DNA of 64,000 nucleotides, from contig NC_063260.1 in the NCBI RefSeq assembly GCF_019578655.1, positions 5,396,501 to 5,460,500 on the forward strand. The letters are read 5' to 3'. Source of the stretch: Ricinus communis. Lineage: Eukaryota; Streptophyta; Magnoliopsida; Malpighiales; Euphorbiaceae. Every line of letters begins with the position of its first letter. Positions within the stretch are counted from its first letter, which is position 1. The notes under the pieces were generated by a model that had not been told where the DNA came from, ran no database searches, and saw only the letters and a list, made by a program, of their open reading frames with translations. A program made the position numbers and the translations under genes. This document shows positions 49,410 to 60,221 of the stretch, one piece after another.

Positions 49410-49705
49410 CTTGTAGCAATTCCACCTACATTAAGCTTCTCCAAACTTGTAATGTTACCCAATCTTTCCGGAACTTCCTCAAATTTTGAGTAGCTTCGCA
49501 AATTAAGAAATTTAAGGGACTTAAGATCATATATGCTAACTGAATGCCTTGTAAGGCTTTTGCAGTCCTTTAGGTTCAATGAAACTAGACTATTCAAAAC
49601 CATGGAATTAATGAACTTTAAAAAGCCTTTTGCAACCTTCAAGATTCAGACTTTCAAGATTTTGGACATTTTTGAAGTCCATGGTCTTGAGTAAAATCGA
49701 CAAAG
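49410..49705 (-). pseudogene. NBS-LRR disease-resistance gene fragment (LRR region)
   Basis: On the minus strand the text reads DFKNVQNLESLNLEGCKRLFKVH, in blocks, then after a one-base shift NSLVSLNLKDCKSL, IYDLKSLKFLNLRSYSKFEEVPERLG and ITSLEKLNVGGIATSQ. These are successive leucine-rich repeats with the spacing and wording of plant TIR-NBS-LRR proteins (NLESLNLEGC..., LVSLNLKDCKSL..., LKSLKFLNLSGCSKLEELPE). The TIR and NB-ARC domains and the remaining repeats are absent. The frameshift at about 49620-49630 and abrupt ends mark it as a dead fragment. Confidence 0.85.
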
Positions 49706-49885
49706 TAAAAGATAGAAATGACCTTTAACATCTTTAAAGGCCGTAAAAACATGTACATACAAGAAAGAAGCTCTAGAAGTTAGCATCAATGACCTAATTA
49801 ATTATGAATTCGAAATACTAATGTAAGTTGAGAAAGATACTTTGATTCCTTTCCACAATCTTGATAGTAAAGCAAAGCTTTAAGC

Positions 49886-51113
49886 TGATGTATATAATTA
49901 TATGTATATTTGAGTTGACTTTTGATGAATTTTGGATAAATAAAAATTATTAGTTGGTTAGAATTTTAGTTTAATTAGGAATATTTTAGCTTAGAGTTTT
50001 AATTAGGATTTTATTGTTTCTAGTTCAATTTTAGTCTAATTAGAGTTTTTTTAAGTATTAATTAGTGTTTTTCTTTTTTACAAGTATGTTTATTTAAGAA
50101 TTCTAAAGCGTCATAGATTAGAGCGACATGGCCATGACATGGGTGTGCTTATGCTCGTGCCATCCGTTGGAAGAAGAAATTTCAAAAGCATGTCCATGCT
50201 GAGGCCACGTCGGAGAAGAAGTCACGTGACACGAGCACAACATGGCCATGTCGAAAGATAGATGATTTTTTTTATTCAAAATGAACTTTGGAATTCAAGA
50301 GTAAATAGGTTTTATTCAAGCCTTTCTTATATAAAGGGACATAAAGAATCATTCTGTGGATTCTGGCTTGACGAGAAACCAAGTTTTGAACGGAGATTAA
50401 AGGAGAGATCACGCAAGATTCAAGAGTTTCATCTTCTTCATGTTTAATTATGTTTGTGTTTATTACCACAATTATGAGTGGCTAAACTTCTTTTAGAGTT
50501 TAGGATTAGGAGTAGCTATTACATGATGTGATTGAACATGTTTCTTTTATTAATTTAATTTTCAGTTAATTCCATGTGTTGTGCTTATTTATGTTTTTAT
50601 TCTTGGCCAGCTTGATTTCATGTTTGTGGGTAGATTAACCAACGAGAGTTAGAAAGATTTACTAACTTAAGACTTATAAAACTTAGATCACTTGACCACG
50701 AGAGTAGGCAAGCTTTTCTAAGGTAAAATAATTATTAAGGAGCTTAATGAATTTTGATTAACTTCTTAATAACGAGAGGTTAAAATTTAATCTTAACATG
50801 CTTAATTGAGCTCAAAATAGTCTTTAAGTATTTTAGAATAATTACCCTTAATTGAAATCATGGTGTTTAATAATACAGGTCTTCATTATTAGATTAGAAT
50901 AGTAAAACTAAGCCTAAGCTCTAAACTTTAATTATTTGAGTTTCTTATAGTTTTATTTATTTAGATTTATATTTTATTTGCTTAATCATCTTTACTTGAT
51001 TTGCTAGCTAAGATTATAAATAGAAATTTTAGTACTCAATATACAATCCTCAAGGAAATAATAATTCTTTATACTACAATTCATGATCTGTGCGCTTGCA
51101 GATTTTGAACACA
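49886..51113 (+). repeat. 5' LTR of the deleted gypsy element
   Basis: Its start TGATGTATATAATTATATGT matches 60143 onward. The end ACACA precedes the PBS. It contains two CATGGCCATG palindromes (50127-50136, 50241-50250). Length about 1.23 kb; the end is estimated. Confidence 0.8.
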
Positions 51114-51118
51114 AGAAG

Positions 51119-51140
51119 TTTTTTGTGCTATTGCCGAGAA
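51119..51140 (+). other. Degenerate primer-binding site
   Basis: TTTTTTGTGCTATTGCCGAG, close to the TTTTTGGCGCTATTGCCGGG phrase that follows the 5' LTR in related plant gypsy elements. Confidence 0.65.
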
Positions 51141-51399
51141 TTGACAATATTGATATTAATTTAATTTTTACTTTTCTTAGATTACTATTTTTCTTTATTG
51201 TATACTTGCTTTGTCTATTGATTTTTTAGGCTTTTGCTAGTTTAACACTCAATATCAAGGAGGAAATGTAGAAAGGATCAACCCTGAAATTGAGAAACCT
51301 TACAAGAAGACCTGAAAGAAAAAGCATGAGAAAGACAAGCAAATCAAGGCTGAAGATGAAGCAACGCAACAACTAAAGAATTTTTCTCTTGAAGAGTAC

Positions 51400-52530
51400 A
51401 CGATGCCTAATCCGAAAGACACTCAAAATAGCTAATAACATTGAGATTAAACCTACAATCATTCAGATGGTTTCACAATTTTAGTTTGGAAGTCTATCAA
51501 CTAAAGACCCTAATCGCCATTTAGCTCAATTTTCATAGATACGTGATACATTCCGAATGAATGGGGTTACTGCAGATGCAGTGAAGCTCATGCTATTCTC
51601 TCTTTCTTTAAGGAATAAAACTAAGTTGTAGTTGAATTCTCTAGCACCATAATCAGTTACTTCTTGGGCTTTGTTGTCAAAGGAATATTTGGGTAAATAG
51701 TTTCCACCGAGTAAGACAATAAAATTTAAACAAGAGATCAAAAGCTTCGCTCAACACCATGGTGAATCTTTGTATGAAGCATGTGAGCGGTTCAAGGACT
51801 TACAACATCAAAGTCCACATCATGGAGGCCCTAAATGGCCGCTCATTCAGAAGTTTTATCAAGGACTCACCAAACCAATGAGGATCACTAAAATGCTACA
51901 ACTCAAGGATCTTTTATGAGTAAGACACTTGATGAGGCATACAATTTACTTGAGACCATTGCATCTAATAACTATTAATGGCAAGGAGAAAGAAGTGCAC
52001 TTAAAAAAGTTACAGGAATGCACGAAGTGGATGGTTGGAACCTTCTAATGCAAAGATTGATATGCTTATAAAAAAGTTAGAAGCTATAACCAAGGCACTT
52101 GATTTGATATTAGTTTATTTATGTGAGTACTGTAGAGGAGGACATTCATCAATGGAGTATCAAGGGAATATCAACTCTCAAGGAGAAGTGTTGGAGTAGA
52201 AGATATAAAATCCAGAATGGCAAAACCACCCTAATTTTTCATGGTCTAATCAAAGAAGAAGTGCAAAATGAAGGATTCAAGCAGCCATAACCCTATTTCC
52301 AACAAAAGAATACTTTCCATGAACAACATGAGAGTAAATCTAACCTTGAAAGTATGATGGAGAAGCTTCAAGAAGGAGCAAAATGAGGTTATTAGAAATT
52401 TAACATCTCAAATGGGATAAATTTTTTGCTCATACCAAAATGTTGGAAAACCGAATTTCATCCATAGCATCAAGCTCGAGACAAAGTGGAATGTTGCCTA
52501 GTCAACTTGAAAACTCTAAAGAGTAAGTGA
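51400..52530 (+). pseudogene. gypsy gag remnant
   Basis: Clear capsid text: IRDTFRMNGVTADAVKLMLF, SLRNKTKL, the LNSL-P-SVTSW block and the signature HHGESLYEACERFKDLQHQS. It is followed by WPLIQKFYQGL and KTLDEAYNLLETIASNNY. Stops (at least six) and frameshifts are present. Confidence 0.9.
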
Positions 52531-53340
52531 AAGCTATAACATTAAGAAGTAGAAAGAAATTACCTGAGGTAAAAATCATCAAGGATGATGAAGAGGCTAT
52601 AAAGGGCACACGAGAAGAGGAAATACATACTGAGGAAGTTGAAAAGAAGAATGAAATAAAAAAAGGAAGTGTCTATAAAAACTCCACCATTACCTTTTCC
52701 TTAAAAGTAGCAAAAAAAAAGCTAGATAAGTAGTCTGGAAAGTTCATAAAGATGTTCCAGCAACTCAAGCTCAACATGCCAATTTGGTTGTGATCAACAT
52801 GATGCCTGCTTACGCAAAGTTCCCTAAGGATATCATTTCACGTAAGCAAAATTAGGAGGACTTTAGACCATTCCAATTAATAAGGAGTGCAACATAATGA
52901 TTCAAAATAAGCTTCCATAAAAGCTTAAGGATCCAAGGAGTATCATTATTCCTTGAACCATTGGGAATGAGTTTATATGTAGGTCTTTATATGATTTAGT
53001 TGCAAGTGTAAGTATAATGCCTCTTTCTCTTTGCAGGCACCTAACCATTAGAGAACCTCAACCAACAACGGTGTCACTATAATTAGCAGATAGATCCATT
53101 ATATATCCGAAAGGAATTTTAGAACATATACCTATAAAAGTTAGAGACTAATTTATGACGAGAGATTTCATCATCTTGGAGATGGAGGACCACCATCAAG
53201 TTCCAATCATTTTAGGGCGTCCTTTGCTAGCCCTAGCTGACACAATTATAGATGTCAAATGAGGAAAAATCTTGCTCGAAAAGGAAATAATAAAGTGGAG
53301 TTGATGTCTTTAAAATGGAAAAGCAACCACAATAATAGGG
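52527..53340 (+). pseudogene. gypsy protease remnant
   Basis: An open piece (52527-52733) starts with MKAITLRSRKKLPEV, the conserved lead AITLRSGK of this lineage. PR follows: RSLYDLVASVSIMPLSLCRHL (the active site, normally C-D-L-G-A-S-V, has lost D-L-G), LADRSIIYPKGI and QVPIILGRPLLALADTIIDV. Several stops. The catalytic change alone would inactivate it. Confidence 0.85.
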
Positions 53341-53351
53341 CCGTGCTTTAA

Positions 53352-53800
53352 GTGGATGTGAGAGAGAGTTGTGTACAAGGAGTGTTTGGGCAACAACTCA
53401 TTAGTGATCCACTTAAAGCATGTTTAGTTCATGATGTAAAAGGAGATGACATCAATCAAGAGGTGAGAGCTAAGCGACTTCTCCAACCTAATAAACTTAG
53501 GGAGTTTAGAATGGATGCTTATGATAATGTAAAAATCTACAAAGAAAGAACTAAGAAGTCACACGATAAGCATCTATGAAAGAAAGGGCTTAAAAGGGGA
53601 GATTTAGTGCTTCTTTTCAATCTAAGACTTAAGCTTTTTATGAGAAAAACTCAAGTTAGGATAGTCTGCACCCTTTCAAAATTAAATAAGTTTTTCCACA
53701 TAGAGCCATTGAACTCACAAAGAAGGAAAATGTAATATCCAAAGTCAATGGACAATTCCTTAAGCTCTATCACATAAGGAAGGATAGCCTAAAGAGTATT
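53352..53800 (+). pseudogene. Protease-RT linker fused to integrase C terminus
   Basis: The open frame 53352-53579 begins with DPLKACLVHDVKGDDINQE, the linker that normally precedes RT. It passes without break into RLLQPNKLREFRMDAYDNVK and IYKERTKKSHDKHL, which lie near the end of gypsy integrase. After a stop it continues GDLVLLFNLRLKLF and the VNGQFLKLYH tail. The junction is near 53470. All of RT, RNase H and the integrase core is gone. Confidence 0.85.
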
Positions 53801-54686
53801 TGTTACACGCTCAACAATCTCAATTGAGATAATAGTGGTTTGGTCAAGCTAAAAATCTTAAATTAGCACTAATTGGGAGGAAACCAAATAATTTCTTACT
53901 TTTTTATTTTTTCTTTAATTTTTATGCTTTATTTTTCTCTTATTTATATTAGTTTTCAATGTTTTTCACTTAGAATTATCATGTATGAAGAAAAGAGGGC
54001 AATAAGTTGAGAAAAGCAAGTTTAGGAGCTCAACATGCCCAGCTGCACGACCATGTCGTTCTCCGTGCTCAGGTACGAATCATTTTGTGTGTTTGTCTAA
54101 AAGGAAACATGGTAAGGATATGGCCATGTGCCCGATCGTGACACAATAAGCATTATATTCAGTAGGCAACACGGTCTTCAGCATGGGCATGCTCTGACGT
54201 GCTTAAGATTATTGAAATTTAATGTTTCGTACGTAATATAACATACCTTGCAACATGAGCATGACATGGCTATGCCATATAATATCCAAAATTGATTAAA
54301 ATTCTAGTGGGTAACATGCCCTCACACATGACCGCAACATGGCCATATCCTTGTTTCTTACTTTTGCCAACTACCTCACATGGCTTGACGCACGAGCTTA
54401 ACATGGTCGTGTTTCACCACCAATTTCTTTCTCATATTTCATCACATTTTTCAAAACAGTTGTAAAATGGCCATGTCAGGAACTAAATTTACTTTTGTTG
54501 TTTTCCTCTCTAACTTTGCAATGGCTCAAACAAAGATGACCCAAAATGACCTCTCATGGGTGTTAATATACCAAAATATTAAGGGCAATATTCCTTTTAT
54601 TTCTTTTTAATTCTAATTTTAATCTTATTTTTATTTTTAGTTTTAATTATTATTTATTATTATTTTATTTTATTACTTTTATTCTT
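53801..54686. other. 3' untranslated zone of the gypsy element, with CATG-palindrome cluster
   Basis: No gene. Between 54030 and 54480, short GC-richer phrases built on CATGGCCATG, CACGACCATG and similar variants recur in an otherwise AT-rich text, a style common at the end of some plant gypsy elements. Confidence 0.65.
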
Positions 54687-54691
54687 ATTGT

Positions 54692-54882
54692 TGTAGAATA
54701 ATCTAGAATATTATAGAATATGGAGTAATTAATAGAAGATAGAGTGTATTTAATTAGAGATAATTCTAGAGATTAAAATATTCTAGAATAAAAACTTCTC
54801 CAATTGTATATATATATATATATATACTTCCATAATCAATAAAAAAATAACAACAATTTCATATTTATTTTCTAATTTTACA
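54692..54882 (+). repeat. 5' LTR of nested copia
   Basis: 191 bp, TGTAGAATAATC to TTTTACA, containing about 10 TA units at 54807-54826. Confidence 0.93.
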
Positions 54883-54895
54883 TGGTATTACAGCC
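54883..54895 (+). other. Primer-binding site of nested copia
   Basis: TGGTATTACAGCC directly abuts the LTR, and is close to the initiator-Met type TGGTATCAGAGCC. Confidence 0.88.
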
Positions 54896-55083
54896 TAATC
54901 TGATTATCTGATCCTTCTTTGCTTTAGATTGCCCAAGTGAGCAATCATTTGTTAAAAATAATTTTCTGCCCTAGTGAGCAGTACTATGAGATTTTTGTGG
55001 TGTTTCTTGCTTTGTTGCCTGTGTCTTTGTTATTTGGACATTGCTATTATCCATTTTGTTCTCTGCTGCCTACTACTGTAATC

Positions 55084-56042
55084 ATGAGTGGTACCAAATC
55101 AGTTTCTGTCACTATTGATATCGTTCAGGCAATGACAAAAATTATGGATCAAAAATTAAATTGGTCCAATTTTCGTGGATGGAGCAAGACTGTACGTGTG
55201 TATTAATGAAGCATCAACAAGGGTTATCACCTAACAGATAATCCTCCGGATGACAATACCAAGGAAGCTTGATTAACAGATGATGCCCGCATATTCTTAC
55301 AGTTGAGGAACTCAATTGATGGTGAAATACTTCCTCTCATTGATCACTGTGAGTATATTAAGGAACTAATGGATTATCTGGATTTTATGTATTTGGGGGA
55401 AAAGGCAATATCTCTCGTATTTATGATGTATGCCGGAGCTTTCAACGTACTGAACAGCAAGATCAATCTCTCACTGCTTATTTTATGAACTTTAAGCGTA
55501 CTTATGAGGAGCTTAATGTTTTATTGCCCTTTAGTCCTGACATAATAGTCCAACAGGCTCAACGAGAACAAATAGCTGTAATGAGTTTTCTTGTTGGTCT
55601 TCGTCCTGAATTTGAGTCGGTAAAATCTCATATTCTTTCCAGTCCCCAAATTCCAACGTTGCAGGAGACTTTTAGTAGGGTTGTCCGCAATGAATCAACC
55701 CTATCAGTTGCTTCATCTCAGCCGACTAATGCCCTCATCAGTCGAAATACTGATTCTGGGCGTTTCAGCAAGAACATTAATAAAAGGGGAAGTTCAAGTA
55801 ATCGGGTTCTAGAACTAGGGGGAGTTGTGTGCTACTATTGTCATGAGCCGGGACACTCAAAACGAACTTGCAAGAAATTGCAAAATAGGCTTCAAAGGAA
55901 TCCATCTGCGCATATTACAGCTACTACAACTCCTTCCCCTCAACCAACTGATAAGACAATCATGGTTTCTACAGATGAATATGCTAAATTCTCTCAATAT
56001 CAAGAGACATTAAGGTTCCTCTTTATCAAAATGGGTCATTGA
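55084..56042 (+). pseudogene. copia gag, nearly complete but shifted
   Basis: Starts MSGTKSVSVTIDIV at 55084. The first piece ends at a TAA at 55204, and frames change at about 55430. From 55485 a 185-codon stretch runs open: NFKRTYEELNVLLPF, REQIAVMSFLVGLRPEFESV, and the zinc knuckle CYYCHEPGHSKRTC (CX2CX4HX4C intact, 55831-55872). Gag packages element RNA. It ends at TGA 56040 just where the protease frame begins one base over. Confidence 0.9.
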
Positions 56043-57750
56043 TTCTGGTGCTACATATCATATGACAGGTAACCCCAATCTATTTTCCTCTTTTCAACCA
56101 CATTCCTCTTCTAGCACTGTTAGTTTAGCAGATAGATCGCCCTCACATGTTATTGGCTCAAACACTATTAATGCAACTTCATCCCTTTCTTTATCATTTG
56201 TCTTATATCTTCCACAATTTTCCTTCAACTTAATCTATGTTAGCAAACTTACTCGAGCATTAAATTGTTGTATCTCACTTTTTCCTGACTACTGTCTTTT
56301 TCAGGATCTTATGACGAAGAAGACTATTGGTAGAAGACATGAGTTAGGAGGACTATACATATTAGATACTCATGTGCCTAAACCCATTGCATGTTCCAGT
56401 GCCCTCAGTCCATTCGATATTCACTGTCAATTGGGTCATCCATCACTTCCGCTACTTAAATAGTTATATCCTCAGTTTTCTAGTATATCTACTTTAAATT
56501 GTGAGTCTTGTCAGTTTGCCAAACATCATCGTGTTTTTTCAGGTCCAAGAGTCAATAAACGGGCTAGTAGTCCTTTTGAGTTAGTTCATTCTGACATTTG
56601 GGGTCCTTATTCTGTAGTGTCTAAAAATGGATTTCATTATTTTGTCACTTTTGTCGATGATTATTCTCATGTTACTTGGCTTGATTTAATGAAAAATCAT
56701 TCTGAGTTATTTTCACATTTTTCTAATTTTTGTGCTGAAATTAGAACATAATTTAATCTTTTTGTGCTTAACTTAAGAAGTGACAATGCAAGAGAATACT
56801 TATCCCACTCTTTTCAAACTCATATGACTCAAAATGGTATTCTTCATCAAACTTCTTGTGTTGATACATCTTCTCAGAATGGTGTAGCTGAAAGGAAAAA
56901 TAGGCACCTCCTTGAAACAGCTAGAGCTCTTCTATTTCAGATGCAAGTTCCTAAATCATTCTAAGCTGATGCGGTTTCAACCGCTTATTTCTTAATCAAT
57001 CGTATGCCATCTTCTGTCCTTCATGGTAGGCCTCCTTATAGTATTTTGTTTCTTAATAAACCTTTATTTCCTATCGAACCACGAATCTTTGGGTGTACAT
57101 GTTTTGTCAGAGATGTCCGTCCTCATGTTACAAAATTAGATCCTAAGTCTCTTAAGTGTGTCTTTCTTAGTTATTCTCGTCTTCAAAATGGATATCGTTT
57201 TTATTGTCCTGATCTTAATCGATACTTGGTATCTACTGATGTTACTTTTTTCGAAAGCACTCGGTTTTTCTTTGTATCTCCTTCTTCAGAACAAGCTGAG
57301 GATGATGATTGGTTGATTTATACGACTACCAGCATAGTAGCTATGGACTCCAATCCACCACAAATTCAGCGACCACCTATTCACAATGTCTATTCCAGAA
57401 GGCCAATTTCCAGCGATTCATGTCCTGTACTTATGGTTTCTTCATCATTAAATCCTTCTCCCGACTTGGACCTTCCTATTGCCATTCGGAAAGGTAAGCG
57501 TCCATGCACTTACCCCATTTCTTCCTTTATATCTTATGATCATTTGTCACCTCCTTCCTATTCTTTTATTGCCTCTATCGATTCCATCACTATTTCCAAA
57601 ACAGTGCATGAAGCTTTATCTCACTCTGGTTGGCGCTACGCCATGATAGAAGAGATGAATGCATTAGATGAAAATGGTACTTGGCAATTGGTTGATTTAC
57701 CTACAGGCAAAAAGGCGATAAGATGTAAATGGATGTTCCATCAAAGTTAA
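56015..57750 (+). pseudogene. copia protease and integrase remnant
   Basis: Protease active site WVIDSGATYHM at about 56033-56065. The pre-integrase part (RRHELGGLYILD) has HCQLGHPSLPLLK and CESCQFAKH as the HHCC zinc site. Core blocks are VHSDIWGPYSV, LRSDNAREYLS and the catalytic Glu in SQNGVAERKNRHLLET. The C-terminal part, INRMPSSVLHGRPPYS and RIFGCTCFVRD, runs to about 57300, followed by the linker and RT start. In-frame stops lie at 56461, about 56749 and 56962; the last replaces a usually conserved Trp. Confidence 0.92.
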
Positions 57751-59125
57751 TCTGGATGTGTCAGTGGCTCGCCTCAAAGCCCGCTTAGTAGCAAAAGGCT
57801 ATGCTCAGACTTATGGAGTGGATTATTTTGATACTTTCTCTCCTGTTGCTAAAATGGCATCTGTTCAGATTTTCATCTCTCTAGCCGCTACACATGACTG
57901 GTCATTACATCAACTGGACATCAAAAATGCATTTCTTCATGGTGATCTTAAGGAAGAAGTTTACATGGAGCAACCAACTGGATTTGTTGCTCAGGAGGAG
58001 TCTAGGAAGGTATGTCATCTTCACAAATCATTATATGGGTTGAAACAAAGCCCGCGAGCTTGGTTTGGAAAATTCAGTGAAGCTGTTGAGACATTTGGGA
58101 TGAGAAAATGCAAATCTGAACACTTAATTTTCTATAAACACTCAGAATCTGGCATCATTCTATTAGTGGTATATGTGGATGATATTGTCATCATTGGGAG
58201 TGATTCTACATGCATTTCATCACTTAAGTCCTTCCTTCATTCCCAGTTTCACACGAGGGATATGGGAAATCTAAAATATTTTTTAGGTGTTGAGGTAATG
58301 AGAAGTAAGAAAGGTATTTTTCTGTCCCAACGAAAATATGTCCTTGATTTACTGCAAGAAATGGGAAAACTGGGGGCAAAACCATGCAATGCACCAATGC
58401 ATCCTAATATGAAATTCACAGAAGATGGTGAATTATTTGAGCATCCTGAGAGATATAGACAGCTAGTTGGGAAGTTGAATTACCTTACAATAACTCGACC
58501 AGATATTGCCTATTCAGTTAGTGTTGTTAGTCAATTTATGGCAGCTCCAACAGTTCATCATTGGGCAGCCTTAGAACAAATATTGTGTTATCTAAAAGGA
58601 GCTCCAAGACGAGGAATTCTCTATCAAAATCATGGGCACACTCAAATCAAATGCTTCTCGGATGCAGATTGGGTAGGTTCTAAAATGGACATAAGATCTA
58701 CTACAGGCTATTGTGTTTTTCTTGAAAGGAATATAGTCTCATGGAAAAGCAAGAAGCAATATGTTGTATCCCGATCAAGCGCAGAGTCAGAATATAGAGC
58801 TATGGAAAAAGCAACATGTGAAATTATATGGATATACCAACTTCTGATGGAAATTGGTATAAAAATGTCTTTGCTGGCAAGACTTTAGTGTGATAATAAA
58901 ACTGCACTTCACATTGCTGCTAATCCAGTGTTTCATGAGCGAACAAAATACATTGAGACTGATTGTCACTTTGTTCATGAAAAACTACAACAGAGTCTAA
59001 TCACTACTAGTTATGTGAAGACAGGAGAACAGATAGGGGATATATTTACAAAAGCTTTGAATGGAGTTAGAGTGGACTACTTTTGTAACAAGTTGTGCAT
59101 GATTGATATCTATGCTCCAGCTTGA
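57751..59125 (+). pseudogene. copia reverse transcriptase and RNase H, one stop
   Basis: After a one-base shift near 57735 the frame is open for 376 codons. RT blocks are ARLKARLVAKGYAQTYGVDY, WSLHQLDIKNAFLHGDL, KSLYGLKQSPRAWF and the active site VVYVDDIVIIG (58165-58197, both Asp intact). RNase H follows with CFSDADWVGSKMDIRSTTGY (58651 on) and SSAESEYRAMEKATCE. A TAG at 58886-58888 replaces the Trp normally found in LWCDNKTA. The tail runs on to TGA at 59123, ending with [10 protein letters not shown]. It is otherwise well preserved. Confidence 0.93.
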
Positions 59126-59135
59126 GGGGGAGTAT

Positions 59136-59244
59136 TGTAGAATAATCTAGAATATTATAGAATATGGAGTAATTAATAGAAGATAGAGTGTAATTAATTA
59201 GAGATAATTCTAGAGATTAAAATATTCTAGAATAAAAATTTCTC

Positions 59245-59317
<73 letters not shown>

Positions 59318-59370
59318 CCATGATCAATAAAAAAATAACAACAATTTCATATTTATTTTCTACTTTTACA
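59136..59370 (+). repeat. 3' LTR of nested copia
   Basis: 235 bp. It matches the 5' LTR apart from a handful of substitutions and a far longer TA run. Confidence 0.93.
59249..59314. repeat. (TA)33 microsatellite in the 3' LTR
   Basis: Uninterrupted TA repeat; the 5' LTR has only about ten units at the same place. Confidence 0.97.
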
Positions 59371-60142
59371 CTTGTCATTAGGAACAATACCAGTGATAAG
59401 TGTGGGGAAGATAACTTTTGAAATTTGCAATTGAATCCAATTAGGTTGTACAATTTTCATTAAATTTAAACTCAATCTTTCCATATTTTTAGTAAATGCT
59501 TGTCCTTAATTCTTTTCTATTGATTTTATGTAAAATTGAAGCTTAACTATAATTAGAGGAAAAATAGCATATAAGTATGCAATTTTAATTTAATTATCGA
59601 GTTATTGGATAGTTTAATAATTAAGATGGTCAAACATAATCATTATGTATGAAAATTTTATTTTTTATAACCTAAGAATAAATTCGGAGATTGAATTTGA
59701 ACATGATTTTGGAAGAAAATAAGGGGTAAGATTGCACATAAAACGCACTTGCCTACTTCTATTTTGCAAGAATCCAAAGTGAGATGGAGGATAAAACACA
59801 CTCATTCTTGAGCAAAAGAAAACAAAAGTTCATCGAAGCAAAAAACACAAAAAGAAAAGAAAAGATGTTGTGAAATGGAGCGTAAAACGCATTCACAACC
59901 AACAGGTTTTTATTGTTCAAAGAAATTGTTGGCTTTAATAATTTTTTTCTAGACTTGTATTCATTAGATTGCTTGAGTTATGATTGGTAAATTATTCATA
60001 TATGATGCATTTTTATCTGATTATCTTCTTTATAAGCAATTTTCAGTCTCGATGTCGTCGATTTGGTTGTAGTTGAGCTAATTCTTAAATTTTTAAATTA
60101 AATTTTTGCTTAAGGACAAGCAAAGCTTTCTGGTGGGGGATT
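59371..60142. other. 3' untranslated zone and purine tract of the gypsy element
   Basis: No gene. It holds GTGTGGGGAAG near 59400, and two similar phrases around 59740-59795 and 59870-59895 (AAAACGCACT/AAAACGCATT). The tract GGTGGGGGATT sits immediately before the 3' LTR. Confidence 0.6.
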
Positions 60143-60220
60143 TGATGTATGTAATTATTACGTATATTTGAGTTCACTTTTAATGAATTTTGGATAAATA
60201 AAGATTATCAGTTGGTTAGA
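60143..60220 (+). repeat. Truncated 3' LTR of the gypsy element
   Basis: TGATGTATGTAATTATTACG to CAGTTGGTTAGA matches the first 78 bp of the 5' LTR, then stops abruptly at another repeat. Confidence 0.88.
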
Positions 60221-60221
60221 G

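Larger units (their letters stand above)
54687..59375 (+). mobile_element. Ty1/copia element with short LTRs, nested in gypsy
   Basis: The element covers 54692-59370 (4.68 kb). LTRs are 191 and 235 bp and begin TGTAGAATAATCTAGAATAT; the PBS is TGGTATTACAGCC and the purine tract GAGGGGGAGTATTG. The short LTRs with AGAATATT-type phrases and small size suggest the Ale/Retrofit lineage. Flanks ATTGT and CTTGT are an imperfect 5-bp duplication. Pol is nearly continuous, with few stops and two or three frameshifts, so this is the youngest-looking element here. Confidence 0.93.
49886..60220 (+). mobile_element. Internally deleted Ty3/gypsy element carrying a copia insertion
   Basis: A 5' LTR (49886-51113) is followed by a PBS-like GTGCTATTGCCGAGAA, gag, protease, then directly the C-terminal end of integrase, a long 3' untranslated zone, a purine tract (GGTGGGGGATT) and the first 78 bp of the 3' LTR (60143-60220). 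RT, RNase H and most of integrase are missing. A 4.7-kb copia element sits at 54692-59370. Both LTR starts agree closely (TGATGTATRTAATTATNNGTATATTTGAG). Confidence 0.87.
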
